A stretch of DNA of 64,000 nucleotides. It comes from Bacteroides zoogleoformans (GTDB taxonomy: Bacteria; Bacteroidota; Bacteroidia; Bacteroidales; Bacteroidaceae). A program made the translations under genes and the position numbers. Shown piece by piece: positions 35,165-45,003 of this stretch. The stretch is taken from the NCBI RefSeq assembly GCF_002998435.1, contig NZ_CP027231.1, positions 2,397,001 through 2,461,000 on the forward strand, read 5' to 3'. The stretch's first letter is position 1; each line of letters opens with the position of its first letter. The notes beneath the pieces were generated by a model that saw only the letters and a list, made by a program, of their open reading frames with translations, searched no databases and was not told where the DNA came from.

Positions 35165-36328
35165 GTGATAAAAATACTTTTATTGATAGATTATTCCAGT
35201 GAGTTTAGTAGAAAATTGCTAAGAGGACTAGTGCAGTATTCACAAGACCATGGTCCGTGGATTTTTTATCGTCTTCCATCCTACTATAAAGTCCTTCATG
35301 GTAAACAAGGTGTAATAGAATGGGTAAAGGAGAAAAAACCGGACGCTATAATAGCGCAATGGGACCACGAAGGAAGTAATTTGCTAAAAGATTTGGATAT
35401 TCCTATCATTCTTCAAAATTTTAAAAGTCGCAGTGACTATTTTTCAAATCTTACCGGAGATTATATCGGTACAGGTAGAATGGCAGCAAAGTTCTTTATT
35501 GAAAGAAAATTTAGAAATTTTGCATTTTATGGTAATAAGGGCGTAGTTTGGTCAAGAGAAAGAGCTGAGGGATTTACGCAAGAAGTGATAAAGGCAGGAG
35601 GTAACTATTTTTATTTTGAATCTGAGAGGTTGAATGAAAATGAGTGGAACAACAATCATATTAAGCTTGATGAGTGGTTAACCTCACTACCTAAGCCGGT
35701 TGCCCTTTTTGCTTGTGATGATAGATTTGCCCTTGAAGTTTCAGAGATTTGCAAAATAAACAATATTAATATCCCTGATGAAATTTCCCTATTGGGCGTG
35801 GATAATGATGAACTAATTTGCAACCTATCCGATCCTCCTATTTCCTCCATTATGCTGCAAGTGGAAAAAGGAGGGTATGATGCAGGGAACTTAATTCACC
35901 GACAAATTAGAGAAAAAAAGAATACTCCTTTTAATATCATCATTAATCCCGTGAAGATTATAGAAAGAAAATCCACGGATAAATACAATATTGAGAATAA
36001 GTATATTTTAGCCGTGTTACGTTATATTGAGGAAAATTATAATGCAGACCTGTCTATAGATAGTTTAATAAAAATAGTTCCACTTTCTAGAAGAAATCTC
36101 GAAGTGAAATTCAAAAATGAACTTGGTTGTTCCATTTATCAGTTTATTTTAAAATTTAGAATCGAGCATTTTGAAAAGCTCTTAATCAATACAGAACGCT
36201 CACTGTTTGACATTGCATTGGAGTGCGGGTTTACCGACAGCAAAAATATTTCACGTGTGTTTAAGAAAATGAAAGGTCTCTCACCAACAGAATACAAAAA
36301 GCGATATTTGAAAAAACAGGTGAAGTAA
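35165..36328 (+). CDS. XylR-type regulator (periplasmic-binding-like domain plus AraC HTH)
   Basis: A 387-residue protein with GTG start. Residues 1-270 form a LacI/PBP-like sugar-sensing domain (FRNFAFYGNKGVVWSRERAEGF, LFACDDRFALEVSEICKINN, PDEISLLGVDNDELICNLSDPPISSI). Residues about 285-385 are an AraC DNA-binding domain with two helix-turn-helices (DLSIDSLIKIVPLSRRNLEVKF; SLFDIALECGFTDSKNISRVFKKMKGLSPTEYKKR). This is the XylR architecture used in Bacteroides to sense a monosaccharide in the cytosol. It is the first gene of the amino-sugar locus, so GlcNAc, GlcN or their phosphates are the likely inducers. Confidence 0.9.
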   Translation: MIKILLLIDYSSEFSRKLLRGLVQYSQDHGPWIFYRLPSYYKVLHGKQGVIEWVKEKKPDAIIAQWDHEGSNLLKDLDIPIILQNFKSRSDYFSNLTGDYIGTGRMAAKFFIERKFRNFAFYGNKGVVWSRERAEGFTQEVIKAGGNYFYFESERLNENEWNNNHIKLDEWLTSLPKPVALFACDDRFALEVSEICKINNINIPDEISLLGVDNDELICNLSDPPISSIMLQVEKGGYDAGNLIHRQIREKKNTPFNIIINPVKIIERKSTDKYNIENKYILAVLRYIEENYNADLSIDSLIKIVPLSRRNLEVKFKNELGCSIYQFILKFRIEHFEKLLINTERSLFDIALECGFTDSKNISRVFKKMKGLSPTEYKKRYLKKQVK

Positions 36329-36339
36329 AAGCTTTATAT

Positions 36340-36367
36340 ATTTGCGCTTTTTGAAGACAAAATTGCG
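36340..36367 (+). promoter_or_regulatory. Candidate AraC-type operator upstream of nagP
   Basis: Starts ATTTGCGCTTTTTGA (36340-36354); TTGCG occurs at 36342-36346 and again at 36363-36367, a 21-bp direct repeat. The same 15-mer and the same 21-bp repeat occur upstream of susC at 50145-50172 (minus strand), and each ends 32 bases before a -7-like box. Two direct half-sites two helical turns apart is how AraC-domain activators bind. Confidence 0.6.
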
Positions 36368-36399
36368 TTATTGACGCAATAAATCGTCGTTATAAAAAG

Positions 36400-36407
36400 T
36401 ATTTTTG
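36400..36407 (+). promoter_or_regulatory. Promoter -7 box of nagP
   Basis: TATTTTTG (exact TAnnTTTG), 63 bases before the nagP ATG, with no -33 match, as expected for an activator-dependent promoter. Confidence 0.45.
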
Positions 36408-36470
36408 TATATGTAAACCTAAAAGGAGGTAGGTCTTAATCATCTGTGTTTCTCTTTAAAAATAGAAAGA

Positions 36471-37886
36471 ATGAGCCAAATAAGCATATCACCCACTGAC
36501 AAACGAACCACTATAAAGTCCATGATAATATTAGCGTTACTGTTTTTTATTTTTGGCTTGGTTTCTTGGGTCAATACTATTTTAGTACCTTATTTTCAGT
36601 TTACACTTCAACTTTCAAATCTGCAATCCTCGTTTGTCACATTTGCTTTTTACATAGCTTACTTGGTGGTGGCTATACCCTCTTCGTATGTATTGAATAA
36701 AATAGGATATAAAAAGGGGATGATGTATGGGCTATGGTGTATGTCTATTGGTGCACTTCTTTTTGTTCCGGCAGCTTATTGGCGTACGTATCAGTTGTTT
36801 CTTTTAGGACTTTTTTCATTGGGGGTGGGATTAGCTATTTTACAGTCGGCTACTAATCCATACGTAACGATTGTGGGTCCTATCGAAAGTGCTGCCAAGC
36901 GTATGAGTATTGTGGGTACAGGCAATAAATTAGCCGGAGTAATTGCTAATTTTATCTTTGCCAGTGTAGTCATTCGTGAATCGGACAAGGTATTGATGCA
37001 AGAGATAGAATCGGGTGTGTACACAGGAGCAGCACTTGATGCTACTTTAGATGATTTGATAAGAGGTGTGATAATACCTTACCTAATATTGGCTGTAGCA
37101 CTTTTTGTATTTGGTATAATTATTCGTTATTCTGTGCTCCCTGAAATTGACCCTTCTGTAGTTAATAAACATTCCATAGAAGAAGAGAGTGATAAAAAAT
37201 CTATTCTATTATATCCGGCTCTTATGTTGGGCATTATAGCGATGTTTTTACATATCGGCACACAAATGATTGCTCTTGCTACCTGTATTCAATATGCAGG
37301 AACGATGGGGGAAAGACTTACTGGTTTAGCTAAAAATATTCCATCTTATACTATGCTGCTAACCTTTCTTGGATACTTTATAGGTATACTGCTCATACCC
37401 AAATATTTGAAGCAACGACAAGCCTTATTGATTTGTAGTTCTATGAATTTGGTACTTTCGATACTAATTATTACCACATCAGGGACTGTGCATTTATTTG
37501 GTATGCAGACTGATATATCACTTTGGTTTTTGGTAATGATGGGGCTTCCGAACGCCTTACTGTATGCCGGAATTTGGCCACTTGCCATTAGTGGATTAGG
37601 CAAGTATACCAACTTAGGTTCAGCGTTTTTAGTGATGGCACTATGCGGCAGTGCATTTATGCCTATGATTTATCAATGGCTTGTAGAAATGAATGCGAAC
37701 TATACATCTCATTTTTTAGCAATGAAAAAAGCCTATTGGATTCTTATTCCTGCATTTACTTACATTCTATGGTATGCAGCTTACGGGTTTAAAAAAAGAA
37801 GTTGGAAAAGAAGTTTGGCAGAGAATATGTTGTTATTCGCAGTAATTATGGGATTATCGCCACTAAATTATCTTAGTTATTTTTAG
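36471..37886 (+). CDS. nagP: MFS sugar transporter, NagP/FucP-like
   Basis: A 471-residue, 12-helix major facilitator. Features of the FucP/NagP/GluP group: FFIFGLVSWVNTILVPYFQ, SSFVTFAFYIAYLVVAIPSSYVLNKIGYKKGM, LGVGLAILQSATNPYVTIVGP and FLHIGTQMIAL. These are proton-coupled inner-membrane importers; with nagA, nagB and hexosaminidase alongside, the substrate is most likely N-acetylglucosamine. Its own promoter and proposed operator lie between it and the regulator gene. Confidence 0.87.
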   Translation: MSQISISPTDKRTTIKSMIILALLFFIFGLVSWVNTILVPYFQFTLQLSNLQSSFVTFAFYIAYLVVAIPSSYVLNKIGYKKGMMYGLWCMSIGALLFVPAAYWRTYQLFLLGLFSLGVGLAILQSATNPYVTIVGPIESAAKRMSIVGTGNKLAGVIANFIFASVVIRESDKVLMQEIESGVYTGAALDATLDDLIRGVIIPYLILAVALFVFGIIIRYSVLPEIDPSVVNKHSIEEESDKKSILLYPALMLGIIAMFLHIGTQMIALATCIQYAGTMGERLTGLAKNIPSYTMLLTFLGYFIGILLIPKYLKQRQALLICSSMNLVLSILIITTSGTVHLFGMQTDISLWFLVMMGLPNALLYAGIWPLAISGLGKYTNLGSAFLVMALCGSAFMPMIYQWLVEMNANYTSHFLAMKKAYWILIPAFTYILWYAAYGFKKRSWKRSLAENMLLFAVIMGLSPLNYLSYF

Positions 37887-37924
37887 GAGTATTCGGTAAA
37901 AGCCTTAATTTTTATCAAACCAAG

Positions 37925-37963
37925 GAGTGATGTCGCAGAAGGTTGAAGCTCACTCTTTGTTTT
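37925..37963 (+). terminator. Probable terminator after nagP
   Basis: GAGTGA at 37925-37930 pairs with TCACTC at 37950-37955, followed by TTTGTTTTTT. The stem is short. The rest of the 37887-38206 gap between the convergent nagP and nagX genes shows no convincing gene. Confidence 0.4.
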
Positions 37964-38206
37964 TTCTTTCCCTGCCTTTTTTGATGCTAATTTTGTCCCA
38001 TTTGGGCATAAGCATCCGGAAAATGTTAAGAAAACCTCTTTTAATAGCTCGTTTTTCATTGGGATATCCTTATATCAATATCCTTTTTAGTTATAGTGAG
38101 AAAGGATCTATTATGTTCGTTTCCGTAAATAGAACAGCTCATCACTGTGTCACTTATAAATTGACTTCTTCAGAAAGATAATCCATCATTTCACATTCTC
38201 CCCAAT

Positions 38207-39370
38207 TTACAATTTAATATAAATCTTACGCTTATATAATCTGTAACCTAAGCTCCAAATAAGCAAAGTAAATAAGATGGCATACATCAATGAACCGCCA
38301 TAATTCCCAAATACTGGTTGTAAGAGATTGGCATAAATGTATCTTACTACATTGATGCTTTTATCTCCAACATAGAATCGAATACCGCCCAAAATAGTAG
38401 CCAACGTCATGCTCATCAGGTACATCAACAACGGATTTACGCCGAATGTTTCAAAGAAGACTGTCCATTTTCTATACCCTTTAATATCAATAATCCATAT
38501 TAGTAAAGCTGTCAGACTGGTTCCAAATCCGCAAGATACAATGGTAAAGGACGATGACCATACTTTCTTACATATTGGAGATGCGTAACTAATTAAAAAA
38601 CCTGCGAATGTAAGTATAACACCCATGATGAATAGTCTTTGTACTTTATCACAGAGCTCTTTAGCCTCAAACATCTTTCTACCAGCAACAAAGCCTATTA
38701 ACACATGCGCAACGGATGACAAAATGCTAATGATACTTTCGGGTTCTATCCCATTGTCGTTGTACATGTGATTAATGCCCATGATTTTTCGGTCTATGAT
38801 GGATGTGATATTTGTTTCGTTATGCGTAAACCCATTTCCAAAAAATAAAATCAATGCGTAAGTAAGCAAAAGGGATATTATTAAATAAGGGATGTGCTTG
38901 TGTTTTACGGTTAACACAAATAGAGCTGTTATTCCGTAGTTGACAGCCAGGTATGGTATTACTCCTGAAATACGTATGTGTTCAAAGTTAGTAATTGATT
39001 GAAAAAAATGGGTTAAAAAAGATAGATTTTGATCGTATAAGCTATGCCATGTTTTAAATGACAGCGTAATCCAGTTAAGCCCAAAACCGACTAAATATAG
39101 AAGTAGTGTACGTTTGATAACTTTTTTAGCAACCTCACCACTCCATTTGAAATCATATTTCTTTAATGAAATGAAGATAGAAATCCCCATGATAAACATG
39201 AAAAAAGGAAAAACCAAATCTGTAGGTGTAAGTCCAATCCATTCGGCATGCCTTAACGGAACATAGATATAGGACCATGATCCGGGATCGTTGACCAAAA
39301 TCATTCCTGCAATAGTAACACCTCTGAAGACGTCTAAGGCTAAGATACGTCGAGATGCGGGAGTGTTCAT
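38207..39370 (-). CDS. NagX-like membrane acyltransferase (DUF5009/HGSNAT-type)
   Basis: A protein of 387 residues from the ATG at 39370 (a GTG nine codons upstream abuts the preceding stop). The N-terminus RRILALDVFRGVTIAGMILVND is the hallmark of the COG4299/NagX group, related to heparan-alpha-glucosaminide N-acetyltransferase; about ten membrane helices follow, with FGVNPLLMYLMSMTL near the end. NagX homologues accompany GlcNAc loci and may transfer acetyl groups across the membrane to glucosamine or help transport. Here it is last in the leftward amino-sugar operon. Confidence 0.85.
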   Translation of the reverse strand: MNTPASRRILALDVFRGVTIAGMILVNDPGSWSYIYVPLRHAEWIGLTPTDLVFPFFMFIMGISIFISLKKYDFKWSGEVAKKVIKRTLLLYLVGFGLNWITLSFKTWHSLYDQNLSFLTHFFQSITNFEHIRISGVIPYLAVNYGITALFVLTVKHKHIPYLIISLLLTYALILFFGNGFTHNETNITSIIDRKIMGINHMYNDNGIEPESIISILSSVAHVLIGFVAGRKMFEAKELCDKVQRLFIMGVILTFAGFLISYASPICKKVWSSSFTIVSCGFGTSLTALLIWIIDIKGYRKWTVFFETFGVNPLLMYLMSMTLATILGGIRFYVGDKSINVVRYIYANLLQPVFGNYGGSLMYAILFTLLIWSLGYRLYKRKIYIKL

Positions 39371-39397
39371 ACCGATTTTAGTTTTAGTGTGTGTCAC

Positions 39398-40936
39398 TTA
39401 CTTTTGCGCAGTCATACGGTTGACTACATCATAGAGATTCATCATTTTTTTATTTCTCAACACATTCATTTCTTTCAACTCTTCATCATAAAGGTAACCT
39501 GCATTCAATTTCAAAAAGCGTTGGTTTAATTTTTCAGCATATACTATCAAGTAATACAATTCCTTTTTGATATCAGCTGCTTGACTTCTGTTAAACGATG
39601 TTGATTGAAATTTGGCTTCAACTTCTTTGAACCTGAGGTATTGCACTCTCATATCCGTCATGAGCTGTAGGTGCTGAAATTCTTTTATGTTTCGTATCGG
39701 CTTTAATGCATTGATGGTTTTACTCGCTTCAATAAATTTCGCTTTCTCAGTTGATAGTTGTTCAGATTGTATTTCTCTCACGGGAGGTTGAGACATATAT
39801 AATATATCCATTATTACTTTACTTTGTGCGGCAGTAAACCCAAATCTTTCTTGTGCATATTTTATAATGAAAGCTCCGTAATCCAGTGGCTCTTGGGTTT
39901 GCAGTGAAGCAGCAAAAGCGGCTACAAGAATCCTAAATCCGGATAGCGGATATACATAACGAATGGGATACATATCTACAACTTCCCAATTCGTATCGTA
40001 AAGAAATCCATAAGTGCCGGATGTAGACCAAGAGGTATTGATTATGCCTTTATAGTTTGCTTTACGCATATACGGGATAAAGGTTTTTAAGTTTTCGAAA
40101 TGTTTTTGCCACTCGGTCAAATAGATATTATCGGGGTAAGAACGCAAAGCCGGTGACCCCCAGAAAGTAAAGCCTTTATTGAGGATTGTATCTACATTAC
40201 CAAATCGGTTGATATCCCAACCATAGTTCCAGTTAACAATGATTACATCTTTATTAAGCTTGGTAGCCGCCTCGGGATGGTGCAACAAAATATCTGCCCA
40301 TATTATAGGTTTTTTACCCATTTCTTTTACCAATTGACACATTTCATTTACGTAGTCAACAAACAACTTTGATTTATTGCCGTCTTGTTTTACTTTAGCT
40401 GCACATTTTTTACAACTACCCAGAAGATAGGTCTCATCGCAACCGATGTGAAAATATTCAGAGGGATGTAATTCTGCTATTTCAGCAAATATCTCTTTGA
40501 AAATAACTTTACTTTTTTCTATTTCGGAAGGACATACTTGCGACACTTCTTTTGCATCTTCTCTTATTTCTTTGTAACGCTCGTGCCGGAGTATGTATTC
40601 AGAATGCCCAAAACAGTTTTGTAGAGGAATTACTTTGATACCTATACTTTCGCAATAGCTTACAAATGATTTTATCTCATCTTTGGAGTAGGCATATTTA
40701 TTGCTTAATGTAGCGTGTTTAGTATAAGGATACGTACCTTCCCATTCCATGAGCAACGCATTGATGCCCATTCCGGAAAGGTCTTTGGCAAAAGTCTTGA
40801 GGGCAGGCATTGTCATTACTTCGCATCTCAAATCAATATGAAATCCTTTTATCTTAAAATCTTCTTTCAGCGCTCCATTGGAAAACTGAGCCAATAGCAA
40901 AAAAATGAAAGATAAAATGCCTAATCTTGTTTTCAT
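39398..40936 (-). CDS. Beta-N-acetylhexosaminidase, GH20-type
   Basis: A 512-residue protein starting at the ATG at 40936; the 16 codons upstream are not conserved-looking. Signal peptide (MKTRLGILSFIFLLLAQFSNG). The TIM barrel shows GFHIDLRCEVM, GMGINALLMEWEGTYPY, GIKVIPLQNCFGHSEY and the GH20 catalytic pair HIGCDE (Asp167-Glu168), then IIWADILLHHP and TFWGSPALRSYPDN. GH20 enzymes release terminal GlcNAc or GalNAc using the substrate N-acetyl group. With no lipobox it is probably periplasmic and would finish oligosaccharides imported by the SusCD pair. Confidence 0.85.
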   Translation of the reverse strand: MKTRLGILSFIFLLLAQFSNGALKEDFKIKGFHIDLRCEVMTMPALKTFAKDLSGMGINALLMEWEGTYPYTKHATLSNKYAYSKDEIKSFVSYCESIGIKVIPLQNCFGHSEYILRHERYKEIREDAKEVSQVCPSEIEKSKVIFKEIFAEIAELHPSEYFHIGCDETYLLGSCKKCAAKVKQDGNKSKLFVDYVNEMCQLVKEMGKKPIIWADILLHHPEAATKLNKDVIIVNWNYGWDINRFGNVDTILNKGFTFWGSPALRSYPDNIYLTEWQKHFENLKTFIPYMRKANYKGIINTSWSTSGTYGFLYDTNWEVVDMYPIRYVYPLSGFRILVAAFAASLQTQEPLDYGAFIIKYAQERFGFTAAQSKVIMDILYMSQPPVREIQSEQLSTEKAKFIEASKTINALKPIRNIKEFQHLQLMTDMRVQYLRFKEVEAKFQSTSFNRSQAADIKKELYYLIVYAEKLNQRFLKLNAGYLYDEELKEMNVLRNKKMMNLYDVVNRMTAQK

Positions 40937-41043
40937 TTGTATGTTTGTTATTTTAAAAATTGAGTAAAACAATACCCAATACATTGTTATTTCGGAGAAA
41001 CTTTTTATGAAAAATAATCGAAAGATGTTTTAATAGTGCTCAA

Positions 41044-41811
41044 TTAATGAATTAATTGGGCGCTTTCTTTATCGCAATAAAGCGTTGCTGATTCGTGTGT
41101 TCTAATAATAGAAGCCGGACAATCTTCTGTAATATCGCCTAACACCGCATTTTTAAGAGCATTAGCCTTGAGACTAGTAGGTACAATGCAGAACAACCTT
41201 TTTGCTGACATTAAAGCCGGAATAGTAAGTGTAATGGCATGTGTAGGCACATCATCTAAAGACTTAAAGCATCCATCGTTGACTTGCTGTATCCTACATA
41301 CTTGGTCGAGGTCTACAATTTTGACCAAATATTTATCGTTAAAGAATGCAACATGCGGGTCATTAAATGCAATATGCCCATTTTCCCCTATTCCCAAAAA
41401 AGCAACATCAATAGGATGTTTTTCTAATAATGCTGTATAGTATGCACAGGCTTTATCTGCACCATGTTCCATACACTCTCTCAAATAATAGACTTTATTA
41501 AATGGTACTTTACCGAAAATAGCTTCTTTTAGAAAGTTGCCGAATTCCTGTGGCGCATCTTTGTGCAGTCCAATGTATTCATCCATGTGAAATGCATTAA
41601 TGCGTGACCAATCAATTTGTTTCTCTTCTGCTAAGTATTTTAAGAAATCGTTTTGAGAGGGTGCGGCAGCAAATACAATGTTTAAAAATTGTTTGTGATT
41701 CAATTCTTTTACAATATATGCTGTCGCTTCTTTCGCAGCAGCTTTTCCCATTTGGTCACGTGTGTCATACACGTTTACTAATAAATTGTTGTATTTCTTT
41801 TGAAAAATCAT
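41044..41811 (-). CDS. nagB: Glucosamine-6-phosphate deaminase
   Basis: A 255-residue NagB: AAAPSQNDFLKYLAE, the active-site FHMDEYIGL (Asp77), FLGIGENGHIAFNDP, and THAITLTIPALMSAKRLFCIVP. It converts glucosamine-6-phosphate to fructose-6-phosphate and ammonia, the last step of GlcNAc catabolism. It lies 7 bases after nagA on the same strand. The protein is of short length, without the C-terminal NagB2 extension. Confidence 0.95.
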   Translation of the reverse strand: MIFQKKYNNLLVNVYDTRDQMGKAAAKEATAYIVKELNHKQFLNIVFAAAPSQNDFLKYLAEEKQIDWSRINAFHMDEYIGLHKDAPQEFGNFLKEAIFGKVPFNKVYYLRECMEHGADKACAYYTALLEKHPIDVAFLGIGENGHIAFNDPHVAFFNDKYLVKIVDLDQVCRIQQVNDGCFKSLDDVPTHAITLTIPALMSAKRLFCIVPTSLKANALKNAVLGDITEDCPASIIRTHESATLYCDKESAQLIH

Positions 41812-41818
41812 TTTATAA

Positions 41819-43003
41819 TTATTTTGTTGTAACTATTCTACCTTTTATTATTGTCATTTTCACATCCACGTCTTTGTCAAAAATTAAAATATCGGCATCA
41901 TATCCTTTTTCAAGTTTTCCTTTGTAGTGCTGGATATTCATTAACTTTGCCGGTGTTACGGTCATCATGTACACACATTCTTCAATTGGTAGTTCTGCTA
42001 ATTGATGTACGGTTCTTATCAACCTATCGGCAGTAGCCACGCTTCCTGCAAAAGATGATTTATCAAGAAGTTTTGCCACACCGTCTTCCACAATTATTTC
42101 TTGTCCATCGGATAAACTACCGAGAATACTTTTGCCTTCTCCCATACCTGCAGCACGCATGGCATCTGTAACCAATATGATCTTATCTGTTCCTTTAATT
42201 TTAAAAATTAGTTTTAATAAACTTTGAGGTACATGGATACCATCGGCTATAATTTCGAGGTATAAATCGTCAAGATAATATCCGCACTCTACCACACCTG
42301 CATAGCGATAAGCTTTTCTTCTTGTAATGGTACTCATACAAGAATAAAAATGTGTGATACTGGAAAAACCGCTATTACATGCTCTTACAGCTTCTTCAAA
42401 TGTCGCATTAGTGTGCGCCATTGACACCTGTATGCCTCTATTATCCAACTCTTTGGCAAATACGTAAGCACCAGGGAGTTCAGGAGCCAAACTCCAACGT
42501 GCAATATCTTGCGATTTACTGAGGATTTCTAGATATTCTTTAGGCTCTGGGTTGCGTAGGTAGCGAGGGTCTTGTGCTCCGCGCTGTTCGTAAGCAAAGT
42601 AAGGACCTTCAATGTGCAATCCACCCAAGGTTGCTCCGTTAGTGATTGCTTTTTGAGCATCTTTGAATACCTCGAAAGTATCGTACAGCGATTCATTGGT
42701 GCTGGTAAGCGTGGTAGGATACATTAAAGTTGTGCCGTGCTTAGCATGCATTTCTGCGGCTTTGATGTAGGCTTGCTGGTTGCCGTCCATAAAGTCCGCA
42801 TCTCCACCACCGTGAAGGTGTATGTCTATAAATCCGGGAGAAATGTAGTTACCCTCAGCATTGATCACTTCTGCTTCAGAGACTTCTATATCTCCTTTTC
42901 CTACCTCTATTATTTGTTCCTTTTCCAACAAAACATATCCTAAAAAAGATTTTTTGTCAGCGGTAATAACGACCCCGTTTTTAATTAATTTTTTACTCAT
43001 CAT
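41819..43003 (-). CDS. nagA: N-acetylglucosamine-6-phosphate deacetylase
   Basis: A protein of about 394 residues from the adjacent ATGs at 43003/43000; the longer frame adds 11 unconserved residues. Amidohydrolase motifs: YISPGFIDIHLHGGG (metal site), GLHIEGPYF, MAHTNA with the metal His, IADGIHV and the catalytic Asp in ILVTDAM. It deacetylates GlcNAc-6-P to GlcN-6-P for NagB. Part of the leftward SusC-to-NagX gene set. No kinase gene for GlcNAc is in this window. Confidence 0.95.
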   Translation of the reverse strand: MMSKKLIKNGVVITADKKSFLGYVLLEKEQIIEVGKGDIEVSEAEVINAEGNYISPGFIDIHLHGGGDADFMDGNQQAYIKAAEMHAKHGTTLMYPTTLTSTNESLYDTFEVFKDAQKAITNGATLGGLHIEGPYFAYEQRGAQDPRYLRNPEPKEYLEILSKSQDIARWSLAPELPGAYVFAKELDNRGIQVSMAHTNATFEEAVRACNSGFSSITHFYSCMSTITRRKAYRYAGVVECGYYLDDLYLEIIADGIHVPQSLLKLIFKIKGTDKIILVTDAMRAAGMGEGKSILGSLSDGQEIIVEDGVAKLLDKSSFAGSVATADRLIRTVHQLAELPIEECVYMMTVTPAKLMNIQHYKGKLEKGYDADILIFDKDVDVKMTIIKGRIVTTK

Positions 43004-43124
43004 ATCTGTTGTTTTTTTACCGTTATCACTTATCACTCCTGAATTACATTATTACTTTACCATTTTGTTGTAGTAGGTTTGATTTTTGTCTCACTTAATT
43101 TATAATTGTAAATAGGCACTTTAC

Positions 43125-43649
43125 CTATAGTCCCTTTAATATATGAGTTTTTTGTGAACGTAGCACTCTCTTTGGAGCAGATGTGTTAGCTGGAATGATA
43201 TTGTATCCGCTTAAGGCGCCTTGCCTCCTTAAAGTTCTATTTTTATAACTTTTTTTTATTCCTTTATCCATCCAATGTACATATCCGTTCTCAAATACAG
43301 GAAAATCATGTGCGGCGGTTCTTATCCAAGTTTCGATGGTGAGTATATCAGTGCTGATAACCTCAAGTTCCTTATTATCCGAAATTTCAAAGTAAGCATC
43401 TGTACCGTTAAATATACTTCTAATCTCACTATTAGGCAATTTCACTTCACCTCTTCCATCACCGTAATACTTGCCTGAGAGTGGCGTAACTGATGGTGTG
43501 GGTGCGGATATCTGTGCATCAGGAATATCCTTTTTTGTGTAACCAATAAGTAATACACTATCTATAATTGGCACAAACAGCAATTTCTTGGTACGTATAG
43601 TATGTATATACCAACGAGGAGAAAGTTCCTTTGGAGTTAAAAAAAACAT
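43125..43649 (-). pseudogene. Decayed LamG-like (concanavalin-type) domain gene
   Basis: A 174-codon frame without signal peptide. Residues about 85-130 (FNGTDAYFEISDNKELEV, LTIETWIRTAAHDFP, ENGYVHWMDKG) match the start of a LamG jelly roll as found in Bacteroides surface enzymes, where G-YVHWMGKG is usual. The homology breaks after KKSYKN and the last 35 residues look random, so the protein is truncated or frameshifted. It sits 28 bases after the GH18 gene inside the operon. A functional small protein cannot be excluded. Confidence 0.5.
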
Positions 43650-43677
43650 TTGTTTGAATGTTGCTTAATGTTAGTGT

Positions 43678-44745
43678 TTATTTGTTATTAAAAATAGATT
43701 TATAAAGCGATACAAAATCACCCCTATTACCGCATGTAGTTGCCTCATCCCAATTTATACTCCAAGTAGATATCTTAGTTATCTCCGGATAACCATTTCT
43801 ATTTTGTAATTGATAAAAAGCCGGCGGTGCTTGTCCACTTATGAGATATTTTATTGCACGTTTTACTTGATCATTTTGGAGAAAACCATTACCTTCCTTA
43901 GAGGAGTAGTCACAAGCTTTGAGTAGAATAGAAATCTTATTTGAAGGAATTCCCTTAAATTTTCCTCCCGGTCCTATAAATCCTTTAATTAGCATTTCTG
44001 TCATTGACACTAAGAAGTCCGGTGTACCGGCTGTATATATATTACCATCTAACGCTTTTCGTGGAAGTGAATTATAGAGTTGAACATGAAGTAAATCTAT
44101 ATCATCCCTAAGGGCTTCGATAATAGGGAGGTAGCTCCCTTTATACCCTCCATAGTGAGTATATCCGCATAGAGTATTTTCGACCATGGGAGCCATTGAG
44201 AGCAGTAATTTCCTACCTCGCTTACTTTTGTAGTTATTCAATATATCTCTAATACCTGCTATTAAATATAAAAGAGGCTTGTCTTTTGGTTTTCTAATGC
44301 TGGTGTTTTCAGTGACTTTTAAAGATTCCCCCTTTTCAATGTCAATATCAATTCCATCAAAATTATACTCTTCTATTATAGTAGATATTGATGCCGAAAA
44401 CTTATCTTTATCTTCGGGAGACATCAGACTAATAAAAGCATTGCCCCCCCCAATGCTTAAAAATATTTTCTTATTTGCGTTTTGAAGTCTTTTGATTTGT
44501 AGTTTTATAGTTTCCTCATTTTCCACAAGAGGCTTGAATGCCATAGTCATATCAGTAACAGAGGCTGGGATAGCGAAAGAAACCATGATTACGTTGTAGG
44601 CAGGGTTTATACTATCAAGAGATACATAAGGTGCTATTTTGCTATCCCAGTTTTGCCAGTATCCAATTAATACATTAGTAGGGAATTGAGCAAAAGAACT
44701 TATTGCTGGCGAAAGGAAAAAGAGATTAATGACTATTCGTTTCAT
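43678..44745 (-). CDS. GH18 chitinase or endo-beta-N-acetylglucosaminidase
   Basis: A 355-residue secreted glycoside hydrolase with signal peptide (ending SSFA, then QF). TIM-barrel motifs: VLIGYWQNWD, KKIFLSIGGGNAF and the catalytic DGIDIDIE (Asp130, 133, 135, acid Glu137), then MAPMVEN and LLHVQLYNS. GH18 enzymes cut GlcNAc beta-1,4 linkages in chitin or the chitobiose core of N-glycans. The catalytic set is complete. Next to SusCD it would make the first endo cut; the exact substrate is not resolved. Confidence 0.9.
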   Translation of the reverse strand: MKRIVINLFFLSPAISSFAQFPTNVLIGYWQNWDSKIAPYVSLDSINPAYNVIMVSFAIPASVTDMTMAFKPLVENEETIKLQIKRLQNANKKIFLSIGGGNAFISLMSPEDKDKFSASISTIIEEYNFDGIDIDIEKGESLKVTENTSIRKPKDKPLLYLIAGIRDILNNYKSKRGRKLLLSMAPMVENTLCGYTHYGGYKGSYLPIIEALRDDIDLLHVQLYNSLPRKALDGNIYTAGTPDFLVSMTEMLIKGFIGPGGKFKGIPSNKISILLKACDYSSKEGNGFLQNDQVKRAIKYLISGQAPPAFYQLQNRNGYPEITKISTWSINWDEATTCGNRGDFVSLYKSIFNNK

Positions 44746-45003
44746 ATATTTATTATTCCTTATTTTGATTTACCGACTTACTCAAACATAGTTCACATAG
44801 GTTTTCTATTTTGCTGACCAGTATAATTCACCAACCTTTTGTAATATAGGAAAAATGTTTAATCTATACCATGGGGATATATACGGTTCCTCTTTATACT
44901 ATTCATGAAATTATAAACATATCCTTCTTATAAAGATTCTATAGGATAATTATTTTTGTAGTTCCAGCACCTACTCGTAAAATGTAAACTCCTTTTTGAG
45001 GGG

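Noticed and set aside
37927..38181. 84-codon frame between nagP and nagX
   Set aside because: It overlaps the probable nagP terminator, has no recognisable domain and an odd composition; probably not a gene.
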